DNA of 64,000 nucleotides. Source: Corynebacterium pollutisoli. Lineage in GTDB: Bacteria > Actinomycetota > Actinomycetes > Mycobacteriales > Mycobacteriaceae. A model generated the notes under the pieces. The model was given only the letters and a program-made list of their open reading frames with translations, did no database searches and was not told the DNA's origin. The stretch is from the NCBI RefSeq assembly GCF_900177745.1, contig NZ_FXAR01000006.1, positions 62,001-126,000 on the forward strand. Direction: 5' to 3'. Shown piece by piece: positions 16,990 to 25,831 of the stretch. The translations under genes and the position numbers were made by a program. Each line of letters opens with the position of its first letter. Position 1 is the first letter of the stretch.

Positions 16990-17939
16990 CGGGCGGCTCC
17001 CTTCAGCAGGGCGATGACGTCCGCGCGGACGTCGGCGGGTTCGTGGACAATGACCTCCGGGGCGAACCCTGCGGCAGTGCGCGACAGCCAGGCGCGGTCG
17101 ACGTCGAGGAACTCGGTGCGTCCGTCCTCCCGTTTCGTGCCGACGGCGGCGAGCTCGTGGGCGATGCCCTCGGGGATGGTGAGCACGGCGTCGACACGCG
17201 CGTGGAGTGCCCGCAGGGACTCGACGACGATGTTCTGCAGATCCTCCTCCGGCTGCGGGTGGGTGATCTCCTGCCGCTTGGCGTAGACCTTGGCGATGCG
17301 CAGGACACGGAAACAGCGGGGCGCATCGCGATCGATGTCGTGGCCGATGAGGTAGAGCTTGTCCTGGTGGGTGACGATCGCCCACGGGTCCATCGTGCGG
17401 CGCACCGGCTCGGAGGTGGGCGTCGCGACGTAGTCGAAGGACATCCGGAGGCCCTCGCGGATGATGGTGATGAGGTTGCCCAGGATCGCGGGATCCAGAC
17501 GATGGGTGTCGTTGACGGCGGTGAACACCGGTGCCTCCGACAGGTCGCGACTCACTCCGGCCGCGGCCAGCTTGGTCCAGCCGGAACGCGCGAACACGCC
17601 GAGCTCACTCGTCTGCCCCATGTGTCCCGCCAGCCCGAGGACGGCGGACTCCTCCGGGGTGAAGGAGACCTCGGGCAGCTCGTAGCGGTCGGTGAGGAGG
17701 CGGTAGGCGGTGCCGCCGGTCTCGGAGCTGCGCTGCTCCAGCGGCACGCCCGCCCGGCCCAACGTGGTGATGTCCCGGTGCAGACGCCGATGGAAGGCGT
17801 CGGCGGAACAGTCGCCGTAACCGTCGACGCGGGAGCGGATCCATTCCGGGGTGAGCATGCGCCCGCCCCGGCGATCCGCGTCCTGCAATGCGAACACGAG
17901 GTTCAACAGACGGTGGACCGCCCGTTCCTGTTTGCCCAT
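16986..17939 (-). CDS. pafB: WYL-domain transcriptional regulator PafB
   Basis: The 317-residue paralogue of PafC begins MGKQERAVHRLLNLVFALQ and has an N-terminal HTH, a WYL core (LRMSFDYVATPTSEPVRRTMDPWAIVTHQDKLYLIGHD) and a C-terminal WCX domain. Together with PafC it should respond to DNA damage, probably through a ligand bound by the WYL domain. It follows pafA by 3 nt. In C. glutamicum and M. tuberculosis the two genes also lie directly behind pafA. Confidence 0.92.
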   Translation of the reverse strand: MGKQERAVHRLLNLVFALQDADRRGGRMLTPEWIRSRVDGYGDCSADAFHRRLHRDITTLGRAGVPLEQRSSETGGTAYRLLTDRYELPEVSFTPEESAVLGLAGHMGQTSELGVFARSGWTKLAAAGVSRDLSEAPVFTAVNDTHRLDPAILGNLITIIREGLRMSFDYVATPTSEPVRRTMDPWAIVTHQDKLYLIGHDIDRDAPRCFRVLRIAKVYAKRQEITHPQPEEDLQNIVVESLRALHARVDAVLTIPEGIAHELAAVGTKREDGRTEFLDVDRAWLSRTAAGFAPEVIVHEPADVRADVIALLKGAAR

Positions 17940-17942
17940 CTG

Positions 17943-19355
17943 CTACCTCCGGTAGGACCCAGCGTTGTCATCAAGATAAGCCAGGAGCTCGTCGACGCGC
18001 GCGTCAACAGGCTCGAACGGGTCGAGAAGTTCCACCAGCCGCGATTCCGGCTCGTTGACCTTGAGGTGGACCCAGTCGGTGGTGATGGGTGCGCCCAGTT
18101 CCTCGGCGCGGTGGATGAGCTGCCCGCGCAGGCGGGCGCGGGTGGTCTCCGGAGCGGTGTCGACGGCCGCCTCGATCGCCTCATCGGTGGTCCAGCGCTC
18201 CACCATGCCGCGGGACTCCAGCAGCGGGAACAGGCCGCGGCCGGGGCGGATGTCGTGGTAGGTGAGGTCGATCTGGGCCAGCTTCGGGTGGGTCCAGTCC
18301 TCCCCCAGCCGCTCGCGGTACCGGTTGAGCAGGTTGAGCTTGATCACCCAGTCGATCTCGCGGTCCACCTGCGAGAAGTCCTGCGTGCGGAGGGCCGTGA
18401 GCTGGCGGGTCCACAGGTCGACGACGCGGCGCAGCTCCTCCGTGGGGGTGCCCTCGTCGGGGCGCTCCTCCAGCCACTGCGTCGCGGCGGCGAGGGTGGC
18501 CTCCTGCACCTCGAGCGCGGTGACGGTGCCGCCGTCCTTGAGCAGCAGCGGGGTGGAGCCGGTCATGTCGCGGGCGATGTCGCGGATGTGGCCGATGGGG
18601 TTGTCCATCTCGAAGTCGGGCAGGGTGACACCAGCCTCGATCATCTCGAGCACGAGCAGCGTCGAGCCGATCTTCAGCGCGAAGGTCGTCTCCGACATGT
18701 TGGAGTCGCCGACGATGACGTGCATGCGGCGGAAGCGCTCCGAGTCTCCGTGCGGCTCGTCGCGGGTGTTGATGATCGGCCGGGCCCGCGTCGTCGCCGA
18801 GGAGATGCCCTCCCACACCTGGTCCGCGCGCTGCGAGAGCACGAACCCGGGCTGGAAGCCGCCGGTCGCACGGCCGACCATGCCGGCGCCGCAGATGAGC
18901 TGGCGGGTGATCATGAACGGCAGCAGCTGCTTGCCCAGGCTGCGCAGCGGCAGGTGGCGGCCCACGAGGTAGTTCTCGTGGCAGCCGTAGGAGTTACCCA
19001 CCGAGTCGACGTTGTTCTTGAACAGGTAGACGCGGCCGTCGACACGGTCGGCGGCGAGGGCCTCCTCCGCGCGTTGCGCGAGCTTGTCGACGACGAGGTC
19101 GCCCGCCTGCTCATGGTTGAGCAGCTGCGTCAGGCTGTCGCACTCGGCGGTGGCGATCTCCGGGTGGGAGCCCACGTCGAGGTAGAGGCGGGAGCCGTTG
19201 CGGGTGAAGATGTTCGAGCTGGAGTACTTCTCGACGATCGGTCGGAACAGGTACCGGGCGATCTCGTCGGGGGTGAGCGAGCGCCCGCCGTCACCGGCGA
19301 CCGCGGTGATGCCGTACTCCGTCTCGACGCCCATGATGCGGCGGGCGAAGATCAC
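17943..19355 (-). CDS. pafA: Pup-protein ligase PafA
   Basis: The 470-residue carboxylate-amine ligase of the glutamine synthetase fold joins the C-terminal glutamate of Pup to substrate lysines. Conserved parts are MGVETEYGI, LYLDVGSHPEIATAE (with the catalytic Asp), VYLFKNNVDSVGNSYGCHENYLV, and RPIINTRDEPH. The start is GTG at 19355, exactly adjacent to the TAA of pup with no intervening base, so no proteasome genes sit between them. The missing prcBA is a normal feature of Corynebacterium. Confidence 0.96.
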   Translation of the reverse strand: MIFARRIMGVETEYGITAVAGDGGRSLTPDEIARYLFRPIVEKYSSSNIFTRNGSRLYLDVGSHPEIATAECDSLTQLLNHEQAGDLVVDKLAQRAEEALAADRVDGRVYLFKNNVDSVGNSYGCHENYLVGRHLPLRSLGKQLLPFMITRQLICGAGMVGRATGGFQPGFVLSQRADQVWEGISSATTRARPIINTRDEPHGDSERFRRMHVIVGDSNMSETTFALKIGSTLLVLEMIEAGVTLPDFEMDNPIGHIRDIARDMTGSTPLLLKDGGTVTALEVQEATLAAATQWLEERPDEGTPTEELRRVVDLWTRQLTALRTQDFSQVDREIDWVIKLNLLNRYRERLGEDWTHPKLAQIDLTYHDIRPGRGLFPLLESRGMVERWTTDEAIEAAVDTAPETTRARLRGQLIHRAEELGAPITTDWVHLKVNEPESRLVELLDPFEPVDARVDELLAYLDDNAGSYRR

Positions 19356-19544
19356 TTACTGGCCGCCCTTCTGGACGTAGGAGCGGACGAACTCGGCGGC
19401 GTTGGTCTCCAGGAGGCCGTCGATCTCGTCGAGAAGATCGTCGGTGCCGGTGGTGTTGAGCTGCGCCTGGCCGGCCTCGAAGGCCTCGTCGTCGCGGTTG
19501 TCGCTGCCGCCGCCGGCGGAGATCTGGGACTGGGGTCCGGTCAT
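19356..19544 (-). CDS. pup: Prokaryotic ubiquitin-like protein Pup
   Basis: The 62-residue, acidic, largely disordered protein ends ...VRSYVQKGGQ. The C-terminal Gly-Gly-Gln is diagnostic; a terminal glutamine must be deamidated to glutamate by Dop before ligation. The helix that binds Dop, PafA and Arc spans about residues 34-57 (DDLLDEIDGLLETNAAEFVRS). ATG at 19544 gives the standard length. It sits between dop and pafA with 14-nt and 0-nt spacings. Confidence 0.96.
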   Translation of the reverse strand: MTGPQSQISAGGGSDNRDDEAFEAGQAQLNTTGTDDLLDEIDGLLETNAAEFVRSYVQKGGQ

Positions 19545-19558
19545 GATGGGTGCTCCTT

Positions 19559-21121
19559 CTAGTGCTGGTGAGGCTTGTTGATGTGGGACTTGTTGTGGTG
19601 GGTGACGTAGTGGTCCGGGGCGAAGTCGATCTCGGTCAGCTTCCGGATCAGCTCGTCGGTGTCTGCTGAGGAGTTGATGATCTCCCCGACGTGCTCGCGG
19701 GTGAGCCTGTCCACCTCGTTGGTCTGGAAACGGGCGGTGCCCTCGGAGTGCTTGAGGATCATCGTCTGCCAGCTGGCGGCGATGACGTCGTCCGGGAAGC
19801 GGGCCGAGACCGCGCCCCGGAACCAGGCGCGGGAGTCGGCCGGGGGCTCCTGGGCGGCGCGGGCGATCTCCTCCTCGGTGGCGATGGTCTCCATCCGGCC
19901 CTTGCGCACGAGCGCGTGGTACAGGGACTTCGCCGGGTCGATGTCCGCGTACTGCAGGTCGATGAGCTTGAGCTTCGGGTCGCCGATGTCCACCCCGCGG
20001 TCGAGGTAGCCCTTGATGAGGGCCCACTTCGCGGTCCAGTCGAGGAGATGGGAGGTGGACAGGGGGTCGTCGGCAAGCATGTCGAGGACTGTCCCCCACA
20101 GGGCGATGACGCGCTCATCGACATCGTCGACGGCGACCACGCGTGAGCGGTACTCGGCGAGGATCTCCAGGGCGGTGAGCTCGCGGCCGTCGCGCAGCTG
20201 CAGTTGATGGGTGAGGGTGAGATCGTGGGAGACGTTCTTGATCTCGGCGACCGGGTCCGTGAGGCGCAGGTCGGAGAAGTCGACCTCGTTCTCGATGGCG
20301 TCGATGACCAGCTTCGTCATGCCCAGCTTGAGGAAGTTCGAGGTCTGCGACATGTTCGCGTCACCGACGATGGTGTGCAGGCGACGGAAGTGGACGGCGT
20401 TTGCGTGCGGCTCGTCGCGGGTGTTGACGATGCCGCGGTTGAGTGTCGTCTCCAGGGAGATCTCCTGGTGGAAGTAGTCGGCGCGCTGGGAGATCTGGAA
20501 TCCCTCCCGCTCACCGGCCTCGCCGATGCCCAGGCGTCCCGCGCCGATGATGACGTTGCGGGTGACGAAGAACGGGATGAGCGCCTGCGTGAGCACCTGG
20601 AAGTCGGTCTTGCGCGAGTACTGGTAGTTCTCGTGCGCCCCGTAGGACGCGCCCTTGCCGTCGACGTTGTTCTTGTAGATCTTCAGCGGCGGGCACGGAT
20701 CATGGTGCTTGAGGATGCTCACGCCCTGCTCGTAGAGTTCGGCCACGTCGGCGACGGCCTTGCGCATGATGAGGTCGCCGGCGGCGTCGTAGACCATCGC
20801 GTCGTAGGCGTTGGAGACCTCCGGGGAGGAGTACTCCGGGTGCGCGTGGTCGACGTAGAAGCGGGCACCGTTGGTGGTGACCACGTTGGCGATGCCCACC
20901 GCGTCCGGCTCCACGACCGGCACCGTGTGGTAGCGGCGCAGGTCGAAACCGCGGGTGTCCTTGAGCGGCGACTCCTCCTCATAGTCCCAGCGCGACCGCG
21001 CGCCGGTGTTCATCGCCGCGTACGCCACCACCGCGTGGGTGGAGGTGACGATCGGGCTCAGTCCCGGGTGCGACGGTGTGGAGATGCCGTACTCGGTCTC
21101 CGTTCCCATGTACCTGCTCAT
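19559..21121 (-). CDS. dop: Pup deamidase/depupylase Dop
   Basis: The 520-residue homologue of PafA begins MGTETEYGIS and has the Dop-specific loop (about residues 45-80, SRWDYEEESPLKDTRGFDL region). FYVDHAHPEYSSPE carries the nucleophilic Asp. The later segments IYKNNVDGKGASYGAHENYQY and GIVNTRDEPHANAVHFRRLH are also conserved. It deamidates the terminal Gln of Pup and removes Pup from substrates. ATG at 21121 was chosen because it directly precedes the conserved core. It starts 5 nt after the arc stop. Confidence 0.95.
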   Translation of the reverse strand: MSRYMGTETEYGISTPSHPGLSPIVTSTHAVVAYAAMNTGARSRWDYEEESPLKDTRGFDLRRYHTVPVVEPDAVGIANVVTTNGARFYVDHAHPEYSSPEVSNAYDAMVYDAAGDLIMRKAVADVAELYEQGVSILKHHDPCPPLKIYKNNVDGKGASYGAHENYQYSRKTDFQVLTQALIPFFVTRNVIIGAGRLGIGEAGEREGFQISQRADYFHQEISLETTLNRGIVNTRDEPHANAVHFRRLHTIVGDANMSQTSNFLKLGMTKLVIDAIENEVDFSDLRLTDPVAEIKNVSHDLTLTHQLQLRDGRELTALEILAEYRSRVVAVDDVDERVIALWGTVLDMLADDPLSTSHLLDWTAKWALIKGYLDRGVDIGDPKLKLIDLQYADIDPAKSLYHALVRKGRMETIATEEEIARAAQEPPADSRAWFRGAVSARFPDDVIAASWQTMILKHSEGTARFQTNEVDRLTREHVGEIINSSADTDELIRKLTEIDFAPDHYVTHHNKSHINKPHQH

Positions 21122-21126
21122 GTCCT

Positions 21127-22632
21127 CTATCCAATCACTCGTGCCTGGACGACGCGCTTGCCGTGCCGTCCCGCGATGCGCGACCACTCGTCCGGGTTCG
21201 CCGTGTTCGGCAGGTCCTCGGACTCGTTCTGCTCGGCGGCGACCGCCTCCTCGATGTGCCGGCGGCTCACGCCTGCCGTGCTTGTGCCGGCCAGGTGGTC
21301 CTTGATGGCCAGCTTCTTCGCCCGGTCGACGATGTTCGCGATCATCGCCCCGGAGACGAAGTCCGAGTAGTCCAGGACCTCGATCTCCCCGTCCACCAGG
21401 GTCAGTTCCACGAAGGGACGCGGTGCAAAGAGCTTCTCGACGCCCGCCTCAATGAGTTCCGCCACCGGCTCTGCGTGCGGGACGTCGTCGGTGAGATAGC
21501 GCTGGAAGATGTCCCGCGCGCCGTCGCGGGTGGGGCGCTGGACGCGGATCTTCACGTCGAGGCGGCCCGGACGCAGCAGCGCCGGGTCGATGAGTTCCTC
21601 GCGGTTGGTGGCACCGATGATGATGACGTTAGCGAGGTTCTCCACGCCGTCGAGCTCGGTGAGCAGCTGCGGGACGACGGTGGTCTCCATGTCGGAGGAC
21701 ACGCCCGAACCGCGGGTGCGGAAGATCGATTCCATCTCGTCGAAGAAGATGATGACGGGGCGGCCCTCCCCCGCCAGCTCCCGGGCCCGCTCGAAGATGA
21801 GCCGGATGCGGCGCTCCGTCTCGCCGACGAACTTGTTGAGCAGCTCCGGTCCCTTGACGTTGAGGAAGTAGCTGGCCGAGCCGTCACCGAGGCGGTGGCT
21901 CAGCGAGTTGGCGACCGCCTTCGCGATGAGCGTCTTTCCGCAGCCGGGCGGGCCGTAGAGCAGGACGCCCTTCGGTGGGTTGAGGCGGTAACTGCGGTAG
22001 AGGTCCGGGTGCGAGAACGGCAGCTCCACGGCGTCGCGGATCTGGTCGATCTGCTCGTCGAGGCCGCCGATGTCGGCGTAGGTGACGTCCGGGACCTCCT
22101 CCAGGGAGAGCTGGGACACCTCCGTCTTGGGGATCCGCTCGTAGGCCAGGCCCGCCTTCGTGTCGACGAGCAGCGTGTCGCCGGCCCGGGCGCTCGTGGC
22201 GATGGGTTCCGCCAGGCGCACCAGGCGCTCCTCACCGGTGGAGTTGGCCACCAGGGCGCGGCCCTCCTCGACCCGCTCGGTGAGCATGCCCAGCTCCCCG
22301 GTGTCCGGGAAACCGCAGGCCTCCACGACGATCGACCCGTCGCCCAGGCGCACCAGGGCCCCGGGGGCCAGGTCCTCGGGGTTGAGGTTCGGGGAGACCT
22401 TGAGTCGCATGAGCCGGCCGGAGGTGAACACCTCGGCGTCCCGGCCCACACCCCCGGAGAGGTAGACGCCGTACGTCGAGGCGGGCTCGGCGAGGGCGTC
22501 GATTTGGGCGGAGAGGTCCTTCAGCTTGTCCCGGGAAGCCTTGAGCAGCTGCGAGAGCTTCGAGTTGCGACTGCTCAGGGTCCGGATCTCCCGCTGCAGG
22601 GCGGTGGCGTCCGTGGTGTCGGCGTTGGTCAT
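21127..22632 (-). CDS. arc: AAA ATPase Arc (Mpa homologue) without proteasome-docking tail
   Basis: The 501-residue hexameric ATPase recognises Pup-tagged proteins. An N-terminal coiled coil (about residues 12-45) is followed by two OB domains and an AAA module with [16 protein letters not shown] and a Walker B in [11 protein letters not shown]. The protein ends ...VVQARVIG and lacks the GQYL-type C-terminus that docks Mpa onto the 20S proteasome, consistent with no proteasome being present. ATG at 22632 fits a leaderless promoter (TACAGT at 22639-22644). Confidence 0.94.
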   Translation of the reverse strand: MTNADTTDATALQREIRTLSSRNSKLSQLLKASRDKLKDLSAQIDALAEPASTYGVYLSGGVGRDAEVFTSGRLMRLKVSPNLNPEDLAPGALVRLGDGSIVVEACGFPDTGELGMLTERVEEGRALVANSTGEERLVRLAEPIATSARAGDTLLVDTKAGLAYERIPKTEVSQLSLEEVPDVTYADIGGLDEQIDQIRDAVELPFSHPDLYRSYRLNPPKGVLLYGPPGCGKTLIAKAVANSLSHRLGDGSASYFLNVKGPELLNKFVGETERRIRLIFERARELAGEGRPVIIFFDEMESIFRTRGSGVSSDMETTVVPQLLTELDGVENLANVIIIGATNREELIDPALLRPGRLDVKIRVQRPTRDGARDIFQRYLTDDVPHAEPVAELIEAGVEKLFAPRPFVELTLVDGEIEVLDYSDFVSGAMIANIVDRAKKLAIKDHLAGTSTAGVSRRHIEEAVAAEQNESEDLPNTANPDEWSRIAGRHGKRVVQARVIG

Positions 22633-22638
22633 GCCCCA

Positions 22639-22702
22639 ACTGTAACGTGCACCACCCGGGGCTGGTTTCGTCCCCGGGTGATCGCCAGGGTTTGCCCTGG
22701 GC
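22639..22702 (-). promoter_or_regulatory. arc promoter and upstream hairpins (trmI 3' end)
   Basis: TACAGT, read on the minus strand at 22644-22639, is followed after 6 nt by the arc ATG, the leaderless arrangement. A perfect 9-bp stem (22653-22661 with 22672-22680) and a CCAGGG/CCCTGG hairpin at 22687-22702 precede it and probably terminate transcripts arriving from trmI. Confidence 0.6.
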
Positions 22703-22796
22703 GGAGAATGCAGGGGCTGACCCGGACAGTGTTCAATTTCATGCATTGTCCCTGTTCGCCACTTGTCTGGACGTCAGGGATTGCATAGCCCGGGGG

Positions 22797-23633
22797 CTAC
22801 TTGCGTGCACGCCTCTGGGGGCGCGGCGGGGTGACTCCGTCGGCGAGGCGACGGGCCCACACGAGGAACGCGGTGTGGGCGTTCATGCGGTGCTCGGGGC
22901 GGGTGGCCAGGCCCTCGACCTTCCACTCGCGCACCAGCGACTCCCAGGCCTTGGGTTCGGTGAAGCACTGCTGTTCGCGGATGCCCTCCATGACCTTCAT
23001 CAGCTGCGGCACGGTGGCCACGTACGTCATGAACACGCCGCCCGGGATGAGGACATTTCTCACCACGTCGAGGCACTCCCACGGCTCGAGCATGTCGAGG
23101 ATGACGCGGTCGACCGGGCCCCCGAGGTCCTCGACCGTGACGTCCTTGAGGTCGCCCAGGCGCGGGCTCCACGTGGCGGGGCGGCCGCCGAAGAACTCGT
23201 CGACGTTGGACTCGGCGAACTCGAGGTGGTCCTCGCGGATCTCGTAGGAGATGAGCTCGCCCTCCGGTCCGATGGCGCGCAGCAGCGCCATGGACAGGGC
23301 GCCGGAGCCGGCCCCGGCCTCGAGGACGCGGGCCCCGGGGAAGATGTCGCCCTCGATGAGGATCTGGGCGGAGTCCTTGGGGTAGATGACCGCGGCACCA
23401 CGCGGCATGGACAGCACGTGGTCGACCATGAGGTGGCGGAAGAGCAGGTAGTCGGCGCCGAGGGAGGAGCGGATGACCGAACCCTCGTCCATGCCGATGA
23501 TCTGGTCGTGCAGGATCTCGCCCTTGTGGGTGTGGAACTTCTCCCCGGGGGTGAGGATGAGGGTGAAGTGCCTGCGCTTGGCGTCGGTCAGCTGGACGCG
23601 GTCACCGGGCTGGAAGGGGCCGGAGTAGGCCAC
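22797..23633 (-). CDS. trmI: tRNA (adenine-58-N1) methyltransferase TrmI
   Basis: The 278-residue SAM-dependent enzyme methylates A58 in the T-loop of tRNAs. The N-terminal small domain (FHTHKGEILHDQIIGMDEG) is followed by the Rossmann core with motif I VLEAGAGSGALSMALLRAIGPEG and VILDMLEPWE. Length and order match bacterial TrmI. It lies upstream of arc, a pairing conserved in actinobacteria, though hairpins separate the two. It begins 16 nt after the aminopeptidase stop. Confidence 0.93.
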   Translation of the reverse strand: MAYSGPFQPGDRVQLTDAKRRHFTLILTPGEKFHTHKGEILHDQIIGMDEGSVIRSSLGADYLLFRHLMVDHVLSMPRGAAVIYPKDSAQILIEGDIFPGARVLEAGAGSGALSMALLRAIGPEGELISYEIREDHLEFAESNVDEFFGGRPATWSPRLGDLKDVTVEDLGGPVDRVILDMLEPWECLDVVRNVLIPGGVFMTYVATVPQLMKVMEGIREQQCFTEPKAWESLVREWKVEGLATRPEHRMNAHTAFLVWARRLADGVTPPRPQRRARK

Positions 23634-23649
23634 GGGGGTCTCCTATCGT

Positions 23650-24912
23650 TTAAGAACCAATCAAGTATGCCTCAAGCGCCTCCGCGAACCACAGCTGGTC
23701 CTGCACGCCGGCCAGTTCGCGGGCGGAGTGCATCGACAGCAGCGGGACGCCGACGTCGACGGTGGGAATGCCCAGGCGGGTGGCGGTGATGGGGCCGATG
23801 GTGGAGCCGCACGGCATGGCGTTGTTGGAGACGAAGCTCTGCGAGGGCACCGCGGCGGCGCGGCAGGCCCGCTGCCAGCGGGCGACGGTGTCGGCGGTGG
23901 AGGCGTAGCGCTGGTTGGCGTTGACCTTCACCACCGGGCCGCCGCCGATGAGCGGGTGGTGCGCCGGGTCGTGCTTGCCGACGTAGTTGGGGTGCACCGC
24001 GTGCGCCGCGTCGGCGGAGACACAGGTGGAGCGGGCGTACATGCGGCGGGTGGCGTCGAGGTCCGCGCCCAGCGCGGCGGCGGTGCGCTCGAGGACGTCC
24101 TGGAGGATGGGGCCGGCCGCGCCGGAGGTGGTGGCGGAGCCGACCTCCTCGTGGTCGAAGGCGGCGAGGACGAGCACGTCGGAACCCGTGTCCCCGGACT
24201 CGATGGCGTGCAGCAATGCGACGAGCGACGCGTGCACCGACGACAGGTTGTCCATGCGCCCCGCGGCGATGAGCTCGGCGTCGGCACCGAAGACCTCGCC
24301 GCGCTGCGCGTCGCAGGTGATGAGGTCGAACCCGTCGATGTCCCGCTTGTCGACGCCCACCTTCCCCGCCACCAGCTCCAGCACAGGGGTGTGCCCCTCC
24401 CCGATGAGCCCGGTGACAGGCTGCATGTGCTGCTGGCGGTCGAGGGTCAGCTCCTTCGAGCGGTCGAGGTGAATCGCCAGATGCGGGATACGGGCGACCG
24501 GGCCGGTGTTCACCAGGCGCTGGGAGCCGTCGCCGAGGATGACCCGCCCGGCGAAGGTGAGCTCGCGGTCGAGCCACGAGGAGAGGATCGGCCCGCCGTA
24601 CACCTCGACCCCTGCCTGCGCCCACCCGACCGTGGCCAGTTCGGGCGCGGGCTTGAGGGTGAACCCCGGGGAGTCCGTGTGGGAGCCGATGATCCGGAAC
24701 CCGGAGTCCGGGGACGCGTCCTCCGGGACCCACCACGCCATGACCGCCCCGCCGCGCACCATGACATGGCCACCCGGGGAAGCGTCCCACGGGGCGGACT
24801 CGTCCTGGGGGAGGAAGTCGGCGTCGATGAGCCGGTCCGCGACGACCCGCGCGGCGTGGTAGCTGCTCGGGCTGTCGGCGATGAAGTCGAGGAAGTCGAG
24901 AGTCTGGTTCAT
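23650..24912 (-). CDS. apeB: M18 family aminopeptidase
   Basis: The 420-residue dinuclear zinc aminopeptidase has IIGSHTDSPGF with the first metal His and Asp, AAFDHEEVGS with the paired Glu residues, and late SMHSARE with the final His. The family removes acidic or neutral N-terminal residues and typically forms dodecameric tetrahedra. It starts divergent from the RecB-like nuclease, with 35 bp between starts, and probably runs into trmI as an operon. Confidence 0.9.
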   Translation of the reverse strand: MNQTLDFLDFIADSPSSYHAARVVADRLIDADFLPQDESAPWDASPGGHVMVRGGAVMAWWVPEDASPDSGFRIIGSHTDSPGFTLKPAPELATVGWAQAGVEVYGGPILSSWLDRELTFAGRVILGDGSQRLVNTGPVARIPHLAIHLDRSKELTLDRQQHMQPVTGLIGEGHTPVLELVAGKVGVDKRDIDGFDLITCDAQRGEVFGADAELIAAGRMDNLSSVHASLVALLHAIESGDTGSDVLVLAAFDHEEVGSATTSGAAGPILQDVLERTAAALGADLDATRRMYARSTCVSADAAHAVHPNYVGKHDPAHHPLIGGGPVVKVNANQRYASTADTVARWQRACRAAAVPSQSFVSNNAMPCGSTIGPITATRLGIPTVDVGVPLLSMHSARELAGVQDQLWFAEALEAYLIGS

Positions 24913-24947
24913 GTGTCCAGCTTGCCACGGATAAGGTGGTGGCCATC

Positions 24948-25766
24948 ATGAGTTCCCCGCTTCCCCGCCCGCTCGCCCTCTCCCCCTCCCGCGCCTCCGA
25001 CTACCAGCAGTGCCCCCTGCTCTACCGGCTGCGCGCCATCGACCGCCTCCCGGAGCCGAAGACGCTGCCGCAGGTCAAGGGCAATCTGGTGCACGCCGTG
25101 CTCGAGTACATGCATGCCCGGCCGCGTGAGGAGCGCACCTACCCGGCGGCCGTCAAGCAACTCAAGCCGCACTGGGCGGCGATGGTCGCGGCGGATGCCG
25201 AACTGCGTGAACTGGTGCCCGAGTCCGCGCTGTACGACTTCCTCGTCGAGTGCCGCACGCTGCTGCGCGGCTACTTCGAGATGGAGAACCCGCAGGGTTT
25301 CGACGCCCACGCCGTCGAGATGTACGTCGACACCGTCCTGCCCAACGGCGTGCCGGTGCGCGGCTTCATCGACCGGGTCGACGTGGCACCGACCGGTGAG
25401 GTGCGCGTCGTCGACTACAAGACCGGCAAGAAGCCGCTCCCCCGCTACAGCCACGACGCACAGTTCCAGATGCGCTTCTACGCCCTCGTCTACTGGCGGC
25501 TCCACGGCGTGATCCCCCACCAGCTGCGGCTGATGTACCTCAAGGTGCTCGACTCGATGTTCCTCGCCCCGTCGAAGGAGGAACTGGAGTACTTCGAGCG
25601 CGACCTCGCCGATCTGTGGGGCAAGATCGCCTCCGACGGCCGCGAGGGCCGCTTCCGGCCGAAGACCTCGAAGCTGTGCGGCTGGTGCTCCTTCCAGTCC
25701 CTGTGCCCGGAGTTCGGTGGCACTCCCCCGGAGTACCCGGGGTGGCCGGGCTCGACGGCGGACTGA
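24948..25766 (+). CDS. RecB-family PD-(D/E)XK nuclease (Cas4-like)
   Basis: This protein of about 272 residues has LSPSRASDYQQCPLLYRLR with the first Cys, a GNLVHAVLEYM His motif, the nuclease core GFIDRVDV...VVDYKTGKK (Asp and Lys), a QFQMRFYALVYW QxxxY motif and C-terminal cysteines KLCGWCSFQSLCPEF for an Fe-S cluster. It is likely a stand-alone DNA exonuclease working in repair. ATG at 24948 is preferred over an in-frame GTG at 24936 because AGGTGGTGG lies just upstream. It is a single-gene unit ending in a complex terminator. Confidence 0.85.
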   Translation: MSSPLPRPLALSPSRASDYQQCPLLYRLRAIDRLPEPKTLPQVKGNLVHAVLEYMHARPREERTYPAAVKQLKPHWAAMVAADAELRELVPESALYDFLVECRTLLRGYFEMENPQGFDAHAVEMYVDTVLPNGVPVRGFIDRVDVAPTGEVRVVDYKTGKKPLPRYSHDAQFQMRFYALVYWRLHGVIPHQLRLMYLKVLDSMFLAPSKEELEYFERDLADLWGKIASDGREGRFRPKTSKLCGWCSFQSLCPEFGGTPPEYPGWPGSTAD

Positions 25767-25770
25767 CACG

Positions 25771-25828
25771 CCCGCGGTTTGAGTACTCATGGGGTGTTTG
25801 AACACCCCGGAAGTGGCCGAACCGCGGG
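25771..25828. terminator. Nested double hairpin between convergent genes
   Basis: An outer 9-bp stem (CCCGCGGTT 25771-25779 with AACCGCGGG 25820-25828) encloses a perfect inner hairpin GGGGTGTT-TG-AACACCCC (25791-25808) and the palindrome GAGTACTC (25781-25788). It sits between the convergent nuclease and fhs genes and probably terminates both. Confidence 0.7.
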
Positions 25829-25831
25829 AGT

